The notes beneath the pieces are model-generated. The model did not search any database. It was not told the origin of the DNA and worked only from the letters and a program-made list of their open reading frames with translations. Both the position numbers and the translations under genes were made by a program. Positions 1-7,106 of a stretch of DNA of 18,210 nucleotides are shown piece by piece. Each line of letters starts with the position of its first letter. The first letter of the stretch is position 1. Origin of the DNA: an uncultured Kiritimatiellota bacterium (lineage in GTDB: Bacteria; Verrucomicrobiota; Kiritimatiellia; RFP12; UBA1067); the NCBI GenBank assembly GCA_934654805.1, contig CAKUGW010000060.1, forward strand, positions 1 through 18,210, read 5' to 3'.

Positions 1-375
1 AACATGGCGGCGCGGGTGCGCGCGTCCCTGCCGACGAACGGCGTCTCGCCGCGCGTGGCGTCGCTCCGTGCGCGGGCGGCGGACACGCCGGAGAACGTGG
101 AGATCACCGTCAAGGTTAACGCGACCCACGACTACCCGGCGAAAGTCATGCAGCACGAGACTTGCCAGTACGACGATTACGGGAACGTGACGAACCGCGT
201 CCCGAACGGGCGCACGGAGTGCTGGATCGAGGCGGGCGGGCGCATCCGGTGCGTCCGCTACGACGCGACGAATGGGGTCGTCAAGACATACTACAGGCAG
301 CGCCCGACGACCGCCACCCCCGCGCCTCGCGGCGAGAGCATCAACACCGCCGCGAAGAAGGAGGCGGCGAAATGA
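1..375 (+). CDS. Hypothetical phage-region protein, possibly 5'-partial
   Basis: I do not recognise this protein. An ATG lies at position 4, but the frame is open to the window edge, so the true start may lie outside. The visible product is 123 aa with a basic, Ala/Arg-rich N-terminal third, a central part with Tyr, Asp and two Cys residues (QYDDYGNVTNRVPNGRTECW and a following IRCVRYD), and a Lys/Ala-rich tail ending AAKKEAAK. The centre looks like a small beta-rich fold and there is no membrane segment. Its TGA overlaps the ATG of the next gene by 4 nt (ATGA), so the two are translationally coupled and the frame is very likely real. The setting is a run of small phage late genes; a virion or accessory role is only inference. 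Confidence 0.6.
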   Translation, partial: NMAARVRASLPTNGVSPRVASLRARAADTPENVEITVKVNATHDYPAKVMQHETCQYDDYGNVTNRVPNGRTECWIEAGGRIRCVRYDATNGVVKTYYRQRPTTATPAPRGESINTAAKKEAAK

Positions 376-632
376 AGTGCAAGGTCTTTCGCGAAATCCT
401 GCTCTTCGCGCTGGGCTTCTGCCTCGGCAGCGTGTTTACCGTCAGGGGGCCCGTGTATGTTGACGAGCAGCCTTCGCCGCGCGACTGGGGCGAAATCCTG
501 TACTACGACTACGATCGGAAAGTGTGGACGAATGACATAGAAGACACGCACCTCGACGTTTATGACGAATTGACTAACATTGTGTACACGGAAGAAGGCT
601 GGCACACAGTCTCCGCGGAGAGGGAGGACTGA
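372..632 (+). CDS. Small single-pass membrane-anchored protein (86 aa), phage region
   Basis: The start is ATG 372, overlapping the upstream stop (ATGA), with a strong Shine-Dalgarno AAGGAGG at 358-364 and 7-nt spacing. This fixes the start well downstream of the longest open frame. The N-terminus is MKCKVFREILLFALGFCLGS, a short basic segment followed by a hydrophobic stretch of about 15 residues, which suggests a signal anchor. The remaining 60 or so residues are acidic and rich in Tyr, Asp and Glu (EILYYDYDRKVW, HLDVYDELTNIVYTEEGW) and would lie outside the membrane. No family is recognised. Position among phage late genes would suit a lysis accessory or host-envelope protein, but no sequence motif proves it. 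Confidence 0.65.
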   Translation: MKCKVFREILLFALGFCLGSVFTVRGPVYVDEQPSPRDWGEILYYDYDRKVWTNDIEDTHLDVYDELTNIVYTEEGWHTVSAERED

Positions 633-635
633 CCC

Positions 636-803
636 ATGTGCGACCGCATCGCACTGCTGCAGACCAATCTCACGGCGGAGGTATCGGCGCTGATGAAGCG
701 CAGGAAATGGCCGGAGGATCTGGCGACGCTCTACCTGAAGAACGAGCTCAATAAGCTCAAGGGTACAGTCACCGTCGAAGGCACTATCACGCCCTATGAA
801 TAA
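636..803 (+). CDS. Small hypothetical protein, 55 aa
   Basis: This short gene starts at ATG 636, 4 nt after the previous stop codon, with a good Shine-Dalgarno AGGGAGG at 621-627 and 8-nt spacing. It ends at TAA 801-803. The product begins MCDRIALLQTNLTAEVSALM, continues with a basic patch (KRRKWPEDL) and a helical segment (LYLKNELNKLK), and ends in a Thr/Val-rich beta-like tail (GTVTVEGTITPYE). It looks mostly helical and may be a small phage structural or DNA-associated protein. No family was recognised. Support comes from the ribosome site, the tight spacing and a composition like that of its neighbours. Confidence 0.6.
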   Translation: MCDRIALLQTNLTAEVSALMKRRKWPEDLATLYLKNELNKLKGTVTVEGTITPYE

Positions 804-818
804 AACAATGATTAGCCC

Positions 819-1247
819 ATGACCATCACCCGTCAGAACGAGCTTAACCGCCTTCGCGCCGAAGTCTCACGGCTCGACCTCCAGGGCCGAGACGCCGTCC
901 TCGCTCTCACGCTTGACGAGCTCGATGCCGCCTTCAACGGCACCGGTCCGGAATTCCTCCCGGAAGGTGTCCGGCAGACCCTCGACAGGGTTACGGCCGT
1001 CTTCGCCCCGGCGGTCATGGTCCACGACGTCGACTTCACCCTTGCCGACGGACTCAAGGCCGCATTCGACGCGGCCAACCTCCGGCTCCTCGCAAACTGC
1101 GCGAAATGCGCCCTCGACGCCGCGCCATGGAACAGCTGGAGGCGCTACGCGCTGCTCGCCGAGGCGTGGACCATCTACCGCGCCTGCGACAGATTTGGCT
1201 GGTCATCCTGGCTGGCCGCGTACAACAAGAACCAAACCAACAAATAA
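819..1247 (+). CDS. Hypothetical phage-region protein, 142 aa
   Basis: The start at ATG 819 is 15 nt after the preceding stop. No clear Shine-Dalgarno is visible, so the start is less certain. The product opens with a helical, charged segment (ELNRLRAEVSRLDLQGRDAV), followed by an acidic stretch and a central block (FAPAVMVHDVDFTLADGLKA, then AANLRLLANCAKCALDAAPW). It ends in a Trp/Tyr/Ala-rich helical tail (YALLAEAWTIYRACDRFGWS). The HDVDFT...AN.R...NC pattern resembles uncharacterised prophage proteins, but I cannot name a family. The tail is amphipathic rather than a clear membrane segment. Stop at 1245-1247 is 11 nt before the lipoprotein gene, so the genes are probably cotranscribed. Confidence 0.6.
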   Translation: MTITRQNELNRLRAEVSRLDLQGRDAVLALTLDELDAAFNGTGPEFLPEGVRQTLDRVTAVFAPAVMVHDVDFTLADGLKAAFDAANLRLLANCAKCALDAAPWNSWRRYALLAEAWTIYRACDRFGWSSWLAAYNKNQTNK

Positions 1248-1258
1248 GGAACAACCAA

Positions 1259-1810
1259 ATGCACAAAATCATGCTCATTTCGGCCTTTGCGGCCGTTGCA
1301 ATCCTCGCCGGGTGCGTCTCGGAAGAACTCACCTGGGGCGGAAACAAGGCCGTCCGTCAGCCCGACGGGACCGTCCTCGTCGACAAGGACACCGGGAAGC
1401 CGTACTACGAGAAGGAACAGAACCATCTCGAGCGGTTCTCCCACTTGAACGACATCGAGATGAAGGAGCTGCATGTCAAGGCCGACGGTGACTCCTACGA
1501 AGCTCATCTCGGCCAGCTCGGATCCTTCACCGGATCGAACACGATCGGCGTGATCAATTCCTCGCTCAGCGGCACGACCAAGCTCGTGGCCGAATGTGGT
1601 GTCCTTTACGCAAAGATCGCCGGCGGGGCGAGTACGGACGTAGCCACGGCCGTTATCAGCAAGGCCATCGCCTACTTCAAGTCCAACGGCGGCAACGTCG
1701 ACAAGGCTCAGGCATCGACCGCAGGCGACATGCTGACGATCTCCGACGGATCCGTCTGCACGACCTGCACGCCCGACGGCAACTGCACGACCGGCGCGTG
1801 CTCTGAATAA
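1259..1810 (+). CDS. Prophage-encoded lipoprotein, 183 aa
   Basis: ATG 1259 is chosen because it gives an intact lipoprotein signal peptide and has an AAGGA ribosome site about 10 nt upstream; the same frame stays open further upstream but overlaps the preceding gene. The signal is basic (MHK), then hydrophobic (IMLISAFAAVAI), then a lipobox LAGC with Cys19 as the predicted acylated residue. The mature part is polar: a Trp/Gly/Lys start (SEELTWGGNKAV), a charged middle (HLERFSHLNDIEMKELHVKA), a Gly/Ser/Thr/Ala-rich stretch, and a tail with four cysteines (SVCTTCTPDGNCTTGACSE) that could form disulfides. A lipoprotein among head genes could modify the host surface (for example superinfection exclusion), but that is inference. 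Confidence 0.75.
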   Translation: MHKIMLISAFAAVAILAGCVSEELTWGGNKAVRQPDGTVLVDKDTGKPYYEKEQNHLERFSHLNDIEMKELHVKADGDSYEAHLGQLGSFTGSNTIGVINSSLSGTTKLVAECGVLYAKIAGGASTDVATAVISKAIAYFKSNGGNVDKAQASTAGDMLTISDGSVCTTCTPDGNCTTGACSE

Positions 1811-1832
1811 CGAACAGAAGACGGAGTGCCCC

Positions 1833-1964
1833 GTGACCTGCAACTGTTCAAAATGCCCGGCTAAAGGCACCTTCAAGTGCCCTAAAAAAGAACTTGAAGA
1901 CCGGGCCTATTATTTCAAGACGCTCCTCGAGCAGGAGCAAAAGAAGAAGGTCGTGAACAAATGA
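1833..1964 (+). CDS. Small Cys-rich protein, 43 aa (possible zinc ribbon)
   Basis: A short gene with a GTG start at 1833, GGAG ribosome site at 1823-1826 (6-nt spacing) and a TGA at 1962-1964 that overlaps the ATG of the head protein gene (ATGA). The N-terminus has four cysteines as TCNCSKCPAKGTFKCPKK (C-x-C-x2-C-x6-C), a spacing compatible with one bound Zn ion. It is followed by a charged helix (ELEDRAYYFKTLLEQEQKKK). No family is recognised. Translational coupling to the minor head protein suggests a virion assembly or regulatory accessory. The main doubt is the non-ATG start; ribosome site, coupling and the orderly Cys pattern argue that it is real. Confidence 0.55.
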   Translation: MTCNCSKCPAKGTFKCPKKELEDRAYYFKTLLEQEQKKKVVNK

Positions 1965-3172
1965 CACCGGAAGAGATCATCCTGCACAAAAACCTCGTGA
2001 CGTCCAATCAGACGATGAACTCTGCGGCGTGGTCGGAAGTGTCAGCAGCGCTTCGCGATCGTGCCTTCTTTTCCTCCCGCGTCGAGTCCGTCAGATTTCT
2101 CGAGACATGCCGCACACGCATAGCCGAGATGCTGGCGAACAAAACGAATGCCGACGGTGCGATCACATCAAGGGCGCAGGTCGTGTCGGACATTATGCGA
2201 GCGGCGCGTGAGTCTGGAATCGCCCAAGGGACAGAACGCCTGACAGACCCCGGCAGCTTGTCCCGGGCGAACGTCATCATCGACACGAACGCGGGCATGG
2301 CTGCGGGATACGCGACGGCGATCCAATCCAATAGCTACGGCGCGCGCCTGGCATTCCCTGCGCAGGAACTCATCAGAATTGAAGAGCGTCAGGCTCCCCG
2401 GAACTGGCAGAACATCTGGCGATCGCACGGCGGGAAAATCTACCCGGGCGGCAGAATGATCGCGCTGAAGGAAGACCCGATCTGGTCGGCAATCTCCCGC
2501 TTCGGCACACCCTACCCGCCGTTCGATTTCAATAGCGGGATGGGCGTCGATGATGTTTCCTACGACGAAGCGGTCGAGCTCGGAGTCATTCCCTCCAAAA
2601 ACTACCAGCCCCCGAAGGAATCGCCGCTCGAGAACTTCAACGCATCCCTCGAGGCAGAGCTGACAATGGACCGAAAGAGCGATGCCTTCCATGCGCTTCG
2701 CGATGCGTTCGGCGACCAGATCGTTCAGGTCGACGGGAAGGTCAAGTGGCGCAGCCAATTCGTCCGCGACGTGATCGAGGAAAGCTACGGCGAGAACGGA
2801 CGGATGATGAAGCTCGGCAAGATCACGAACAAGGCCTTCGAGAAGGTTCCGCAGGAACTCAAAAGCGTATTTGAAGGAAGCAGCGGCGAACGCATGGGCT
2901 TGACGGTGACGAAGGAACTGGCGACGCACATCAAGAAACACGAGCATTACAAGGCTGACCCACGCAAGACAAACATGCCGCTCATGCCTGAAGATCTCGA
3001 TCTCATCCCTACCATCTGGAGAGATCCCGATAGAGTCGTGTCCGATCCTAAACATCCGGAAGGTCCGGTCTTTGAATTTGACACGCCTGACGGTGGCGTC
3101 CTTCGACTGCCGATCATCAAGCTCGGGAACACGATCACGACCGGCACGTTCTACAAGATGAAGCGGACGTGA
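1961..3172 (+). CDS. Phage minor head (Mu gpF-like) protein with C-terminal PBECR-like nuclease domain
   Basis: A 403 aa protein; ATG 1961 overlaps the upstream stop and has a purine-rich AAGAAGG about 10 nt before it. Residues 1-230 look like a phage head morphogenesis (Mu gp30/gpF-type) domain: a helical N-terminal region, a central segment with EERQAPRNWQNIWRSHGGKI (residues 141-160) and a segment with ISRFGTPYPPFDFNSGMGV (residues 178-196), a pattern I associate with head proteins of prophages in this bacterial group. After a linker around 215-300, residues 310-403 form a separate domain: a His-rich helix (ATHIKKHEHY, 321-330), LDLIPTIWRDPDRVV (346-360), then beta strands ending TITTGTFYKMKRT. 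This matches the layout of PBECR (phage barnase-EndoU-ColicinE5/D-RelE-like) domains known at the ends of phage head proteins. The head domain would help package DNA into proheads; the tail may be an RNase or toxin delivered with the virion. The nuclease call is by pattern only. Confidence 0.7.
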   Translation: MTPEEIILHKNLVTSNQTMNSAAWSEVSAALRDRAFFSSRVESVRFLETCRTRIAEMLANKTNADGAITSRAQVVSDIMRAARESGIAQGTERLTDPGSLSRANVIIDTNAGMAAGYATAIQSNSYGARLAFPAQELIRIEERQAPRNWQNIWRSHGGKIYPGGRMIALKEDPIWSAISRFGTPYPPFDFNSGMGVDDVSYDEAVELGVIPSKNYQPPKESPLENFNASLEAELTMDRKSDAFHALRDAFGDQIVQVDGKVKWRSQFVRDVIEESYGENGRMMKLGKITNKAFEKVPQELKSVFEGSSGERMGLTVTKELATHIKKHEHYKADPRKTNMPLMPEDLDLIPTIWRDPDRVVSDPKHPEGPVFEFDTPDGGVLRLPIIKLGNTITTGTFYKMKRT

Positions 3173-3182
3173 TAAAAGCAAA

Positions 3183-3243
3183 AACGGACACGTGGGCGCT
3201 CCTACGTCTAGCATGACGGGCTGCCGCCTCCTATATGTCCGTT
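3183..3243 (+). other. Nested inverted-repeat element between head genes (possible structured RNA)
   Basis: In the 116-nt gap between the two head genes three nested pairings are seen: AACGGACA (3183-3190) with TGTCCGTT (3236-3243); GGCG (3195-3198) with CGCC (3225-3228); and CGTC (3205-3208) with GACG (3215-3218) around a 6-nt loop. The outer stem is a perfect 8-bp match. No T-run follows, so a simple intrinsic terminator is unlikely. It could be an mRNA processing or translational control structure for the downstream gene, or an unrelated small RNA. Confidence 0.3.
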
Positions 3244-3288
3244 GCGCAAATTATAACACAATTTCACCCCGCCGTTCAATAGCACAAA

Positions 3289-4014
3289 ATGATACCCTCA
3301 GTAGACATCGATTTAGCCCTTTATGAAGCCTCCCGTGCAGAGGCTGAAAAGGTCATCAAACAGTTCGAGACAAACGACTCCCGCAAGACCTTGATCGAGG
3401 CGGGAAACGAGGGCATTATAAACGCCCTCCGGCAACACTTCTCCCAGCGTGAAAAAGAAGCCCCGAAGTCGACCGGTTTCCCCTGGTTCGGGCAACGCTA
3501 TCCGAAGCGCTATTTCTGGCGCGGAACGCGGGGCAATTCCGTCGCAGAAAAGATCCGCGTCACGCTCTCTTCCCCGGCGCGTCTTGAGGGTCAGGTCTCG
3601 ATCGAATCGCCCGCCCTGAAGCACAAGCTCATGACCAACCCGCCGCCCATCAAACCGAAGGGCGGAAAGCGCTTCCTCGCCATTCCGGCGAACGCGATCG
3701 CGGCGCAGTGGGACGGCATGCCGAGGGACTTCCCCGGCGGCCTGCGCTTCGCCTTCTCGAAGACGCCAGACGGGCATTGGCTGCCGTCCCTGATCGCGGC
3801 CCAGAACTACAAGAACAAGGCGAAGAAATCGGGACGCGAAGCCAAGAAGTTCGACGGCACCGGGAACGCGGGCGAGAACGAGGTCGTGTACTGGCTCGTC
3901 CATAAGGTCAAGACGCGCCGCGATCTGGCGGCTTTACCGTCTCACGGCTCGATGGTCAAGGCCTCGGAGACAGCCATCAGGACAGCCGTGCGGGTTATTC
4001 TGGCGAAGTCTTAA
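3289..4014 (+). CDS. Phage virion morphogenesis protein (gpG/tail-completion-like)
   Basis: A 241 aa basic protein downstream of the gpF-like gene, the place occupied by gpG in Mu-like phages. Its N-terminus is helical and charged, then comes ALRQHFSQREKEAP and a Gly/Trp/Arg-rich turn region (TGFPWFGQRYPKRYFW). The central part has alternating beta-type segments (VTLSSPARLEGQVSIES), a GGKRFLAIPANAIA motif typical of this kind of protein, where 'KPKGGK.LAIP' is followed by the tail of the fold, and a C-terminal segment ending in a helix (ETAIRTAVRVILAK). The family acts in head-tail joining or tail completion. The start at ATG 3289 lacks a visible Shine-Dalgarno; nothing better lies nearby. 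Assignment rests on motif and gene order and is moderate; a head protein of another family is possible. No phage gene is seen downstream. Confidence 0.5.
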   Translation: MIPSVDIDLALYEASRAEAEKVIKQFETNDSRKTLIEAGNEGIINALRQHFSQREKEAPKSTGFPWFGQRYPKRYFWRGTRGNSVAEKIRVTLSSPARLEGQVSIESPALKHKLMTNPPPIKPKGGKRFLAIPANAIAAQWDGMPRDFPGGLRFAFSKTPDGHWLPSLIAAQNYKNKAKKSGREAKKFDGTGNAGENEVVYWLVHKVKTRRDLAALPSHGSMVKASETAIRTAVRVILAKS

Positions 4015-4188
4015 ACGCCCCGCTAGGCTGGATTTAATCCCCCTTGAAACGCGATAGAAGCCCCCGCAGTCCAGCATGTCAAACAACGAACGCCCCCAGC
4101 CCCTCGACGTTTTGATTTGTTTTTACCAAGATTATTTTAATCTGCCACTTCCAGCCGTCCTTTTTACCACAAGCCCTCGGCGGCCCGA
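4015..4188. other. Gene-free spacer after the phage genes
   Basis: No credible ORF on either strand. The sequence changes from GC-rich to locally AT-rich (GATTTGTTTTTACCAAGATT around 4112-4131) and back. This is a possible place for the prophage end, but I see no clear terminal repeat, attachment core or terminator hairpin. Confidence 0.4.
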
Positions 4189-4698
4189 TCAAAGACTGGA
4201 ACGCGAGACGGCCCCGTAGAATCTATGGTAATCTCGCCGGGCTCTATGGTTTTCCCACTTACCAGGTCGCCCCCGAGTGGTCACTGATGGTCTCCTCCCT
4301 TTCTCCCGCTCCCTGTCGGGGCGGTGCGGGGTCTCGCCGCAGTGCGCCGAGACGTCTCCGGCCCTGATGCGACTGTGCCACGTCCGGTCGTAGGTCGCGC
4401 AGGTCCTGCGCCCGGGGCGCTTCGGGCCCGGCACGGTCACGCCGGGTCTGCCGCGTTCGCATTCGCGTATCCACGTCTGCACGGGCAGCCCGTGGCCCCT
4501 TGCGAACTCCCGCAGCGTCGGCATCCTGCCATGCCCGATGCGGTCGTTCCAGCCCCTCTGGAGGATCTCCCGGTGGAAATGCCGGAGCCGACGCCTTTGC
4601 CATGTCCGGGCGCGCCACCTCCATGGGGGTGGCCCTTCCTCTTCCATTCCTTCCTCTTCCTCAACCGGTCTCCCTCTTTCTTCGCCTTCGCTCTCCAC
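4189..4698 (-). pseudogene. Decayed IS30-like transposase N-terminal fragment
   Basis: The - strand frame encodes a segment of about 70 residues with transposase-like features: LRHFHREILQRGWNDRIGHG, then MPTLREFARGHGLPVQTWIR followed by ECERGRPG, then PKRPGRRTCATYD and RTWHSRIRAGDVS. The order 'helix - G.MPTLREFA..HGLP..TW.RE..RG - basic - YD...' matches the N-terminal helix-turn-helix part of IS30-type transposases, in which the HTH binds the terminal repeats. Upstream of it the frame is a low-complexity Glu/Arg-rich run, and downstream the conserved DDE core is absent; the frame simply runs into the spacer. It is therefore a remnant. The alternative is an antisense shadow in GC-rich DNA, since both strands have long open frames here. 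Confidence 0.35.
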
Positions 4699-4781
4699 CC
4701 CTTGGAATGGCCTGTCCCGGGTGTCTCACGACATATTACCATTTTCAAGGCTGCCCGCGAACGCCACACGCGCCAAAAAAA

Positions 4782-4790
4782 TGATATAAT
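4782..4790 (+). promoter_or_regulatory. Extended -10 promoter of the V-ATPase D gene (leaderless start predicted)
   Basis: TGATATAAT is a perfect extended -10 (TGn + TATAAT) ending 9 nt before the ATG at 4800. Transcription would begin about 4797-4799. No Shine-Dalgarno lies between box and ATG, and no good -35 is seen at the 17-nt position. The same box occurs before the - strand operon at 18071-18079. Confidence 0.55.
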
Positions 4791-4799
4791 ACGATTCAT

Positions 4800-5393
4800 A
4801 TGGCGAAGGTCAAGCTGACAAAGACGGAGCTCAAGGCTCAGACGGACGCGCTGAAGCGGTTCCAGCGCTTCCTGCCGATGCTCCAGCTCAAGAAGCAGCA
4901 GCTGCAGGGCGAAATCGCCGGGATCTCCGCCAAGGCCGACGCGACGCGCGCCGCCGAGCGCGCGGTGCGGGCCGACCTCGACCGCTGGGTCGGCCTCTTC
5001 GCGACGGACCCCGCGCTTCTGGCGGGCCTCGTGAAGGTCCGGGAGGTGCGGACGGGCTCGGCGAACATCGCGGGCGTGACGATCCCCACCTTCGACGCGA
5101 TCGAGACGGACGTGAAGCCGGTCGACCCCTGGGCGACGCCGGCGTGGGTCGACGGCGCGGTGGACGTGACGACGAAGATCCTCTCGCTCCAGTGCGAGCG
5201 GGCGGTCTACGAGGAGCAGCGCCGCCTTGTCGCGGCCGAGCTGCAGCAGACGTCGCAGCGCGTGAACCTCTTCGAGAAGGTGCGGATTCCCGCCTGCAAG
5301 GAGGCGATCCGCGTCATCAAGATCGCGCTTGGCGACGAGCAGACCGCCGCCGTCACGCGCGGCAAGATCGCGAAGGGGAGGGACAAGTCGTGA
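4800..5393 (+). CDS. atpD: V-type ATP synthase/ATPase subunit D
   Basis: A 197 aa protein of normal length for bacterial V-type subunit D, the central rotor shaft that couples the A3B3 head to the membrane ring. The N-terminal helix (KVKLTKTELKAQTDALKRFQ) and the C-terminal helix (LQQTSQRVNLFEKVRIPACK, then EAIRVIKIALGDEQTAAVTR) form the long antiparallel coiled coil characteristic of the family; the NLFEKVRIP...I..I...L.D motif is the diagnostic C-terminal signature. The middle (about 65-125) is the globular insertion. The gene is preceded by a promoter rather than by subunit B, which is the usual upstream neighbour. Its TGA overlaps the GTG start of subunit I (GTGA at 5390-5393). No ribosome site is visible, which fits the predicted leaderless transcript. 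Confidence 0.93.
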   Translation: MAKVKLTKTELKAQTDALKRFQRFLPMLQLKKQQLQGEIAGISAKADATRAAERAVRADLDRWVGLFATDPALLAGLVKVREVRTGSANIAGVTIPTFDAIETDVKPVDPWATPAWVDGAVDVTTKILSLQCERAVYEEQRRLVAAELQQTSQRVNLFEKVRIPACKEAIRVIKIALGDEQTAAVTRGKIAKGRDKS

Positions 5394-7063
5394 TCGTCCG
5401 GATGAAGCACCTGGATCTCGTCTGTCTCGCGTCCGAGAAGGACGCGACGCTGGAGCGCCTGCGCGCGCTCGGCGCGGTGCACCTCGACCTGGCCGCTGCG
5501 GGCGGCGCGGCCGTCGCCTCGGCGGAAGAGGCGCTGTCCGACGCCGAGAAGGCCGTGCGGCTCATCCTCAAGGCGCGCGGCAGACAGGAGGACCTGGCGA
5601 TTCGTCCGCACACCGTCGCGGAGGTCCTGGCGTGGGACGCCGACCGGGCGACGCTCGCGGCGGAGGCGGAACGCCTGGAGCGGGAGATCCGCGCCTATGC
5701 GCCCTACGGCGACTTCGACCCGAAGCTCGCCGCGCAGCTGCGCGAGACGGTCGAGGGCCTGGATCGTGTCGTGGACTTGCCCGCGAAGCTGCCGGAGATG
5801 CGGCTGTCGCGGATGGAGGAGAAGCTCGCGCGCGTGAAGAACCGCGCGGCGATCGACGACGTGAAGATCGCGTCCGTCGACGAGCGGGCGATCCTGAAGG
5901 CGTATCCGGCGATCCGCGACCGCATCGCGTTCGCGCGGGCGAAGGCGCTGCTGGCGGATCGCGGCGCGCTCGCCGTCCTGTCGGGCTGGATTCCCGTGCC
6001 GCGCGTCGCGTCGCTGCTGGCGGAGGTGCGCGGCGAGACGGCGGGCGACGACCTGTTCGCGCGCTCGAAGGCGATCGGCTGGGCCGTGCTGCTGCGCGAC
6101 CCGGAGCCGGGCGAGACGCCGCCGACGCTCGTCGAGCCGCCGAGCCTCTTCAGGCCCGTGAAGGCCCTCTTCGCGGGGCTGGGCGTCGCGCCGGCCTATG
6201 ACGAGGCGGACGTCTCCGTGCCGTTCATGTGCTATTTCTCGCTCTTCTTCGCGATGCTCGTCGGCGACGGCGCGTACGGGGCGATCTTCCTCGCGGCGAC
6301 GCTGGCGTTCAGGAAGAGGATGCCGCGCAGCTGGTTCGTCCTGCTGACGGTCTTCTCGTCCGCGACCGTCCTCTGGGGCGTCCTCTCCAACACGTGGTTC
6401 GGGGCGGGGCTGCCGTTCCTCGCGAACCTGCCGACGGTGACGTGGCTCGCCGATCCGAGCTACAGCCACATGATGCTTCTCTGCTTCACGATCGGCGTCT
6501 CGCACCTCATGCTCGCGCGCATCTGGAACGGCGTCTGCAAGTTCCCCGACTCGACGGCCATCGCGGAGTTCGGCTGGGCGGGCGTCCTGCTCCTGATGTA
6601 TCTCGTGACGAATTCGATCGTCGGCATCTTCCCGCGCTTCCCGTCGTGGGGCTTTGCGCTCGGCGGCGTCTCGATCGCGGCGGTCTTCCTCTTCAGCGTG
6701 AAGCCGTCGGAGCTGAAGACGCGCGGCGCGGAGCTGGGGATGCTGCCGCTGAACATCATGTCGGCCCTTGGCGACATCATCTCGTACGTGCGCCTCTTCG
6801 CGGTCGGCCTCGCGTCCGTGAAGGTCGCGGAGAACTTCAACAACATGGCGATCGGCCTCGTGGCCGATGCGGATGCCTGGTGGGCGAAGGCCCTGCTGTC
6901 GCTCGCGATGGTCGCGATCCTCGTCTTCGGGCACGTCCTGAACCTGCTCATGGCGGGGCTTTCGATCCTCGTCCACGCCGTGCGCCTCAACACGCTGGAG
7001 TTCTCGAACCACAAGGGCATCACGTGGTCGGGGCTCGCGTTCCACCCGTTCCGGAAGTCTTAG
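5390..7063 (+). CDS. atpI: V-type ATP synthase/ATPase subunit I (a-type stator)
   Basis: Subunit I is the membrane stator that lines the ion half-channels against the K ring. GTG 5390 is chosen as start: it overlaps the D stop by 4 nt and has a GGGGAGGG ribosome site about 8 nt upstream, while ATG 5402 would be too far from it. The product is 557 aa, slightly short for the family. Residues 1-270 are the soluble, helix-rich N-terminal arm (LRALGAVHLDL; two coiled-coil regions). From about residue 275 on there are about seven to eight hydrophobic helices. The channel arginines are visible in SYVRLFAVGLA (about 465-475) and in the C-terminal HAVRLNTLEFSNHKGITWSG (about 529-548), the conserved pair in E. 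hirae NtpI-type proteins. The C-terminal end FHPFRKS is a normal family ending. Very secure. Confidence 0.92.
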   Translation: MIVRMKHLDLVCLASEKDATLERLRALGAVHLDLAAAGGAAVASAEEALSDAEKAVRLILKARGRQEDLAIRPHTVAEVLAWDADRATLAAEAERLEREIRAYAPYGDFDPKLAAQLRETVEGLDRVVDLPAKLPEMRLSRMEEKLARVKNRAAIDDVKIASVDERAILKAYPAIRDRIAFARAKALLADRGALAVLSGWIPVPRVASLLAEVRGETAGDDLFARSKAIGWAVLLRDPEPGETPPTLVEPPSLFRPVKALFAGLGVAPAYDEADVSVPFMCYFSLFFAMLVGDGAYGAIFLAATLAFRKRMPRSWFVLLTVFSSATVLWGVLSNTWFGAGLPFLANLPTVTWLADPSYSHMMLLCFTIGVSHLMLARIWNGVCKFPDSTAIAEFGWAGVLLLMYLVTNSIVGIFPRFPSWGFALGGVSIAAVFLFSVKPSELKTRGAELGMLPLNIMSALGDIISYVRLFAVGLASVKVAENFNNMAIGLVADADAWWAKALLSLAMVAILVFGHVLNLLMAGLSILVHAVRLNTLEFSNHKGITWSGLAFHPFRKS

Positions 7064-7106
7064 GTCAACCGTCTCGAAGGAAAAAACGAAAAAGGAGAAC
7101 AGAAAA

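Noticed and set aside
2168..3214. 348-codon - strand frame opposite the minor head protein
   Set aside because: Shadow frame with no domain signal. The + strand protein has clear head-protein motifs and coupled neighbours.
3248..3256. TTATAAC at 3248-3256 as a promoter for the gpG-like gene
   Set aside because: No TG extension and no -35 at the proper distance; weak on its own inside a phage late operon.
4437..4799. Open frames 4437-4799 (-) and 4500-4789 (+) beside the transposase remnant as genes
   Set aside because: They are low complexity, overlap each other and the transposase-like frame, and have no motif or ribosome site.
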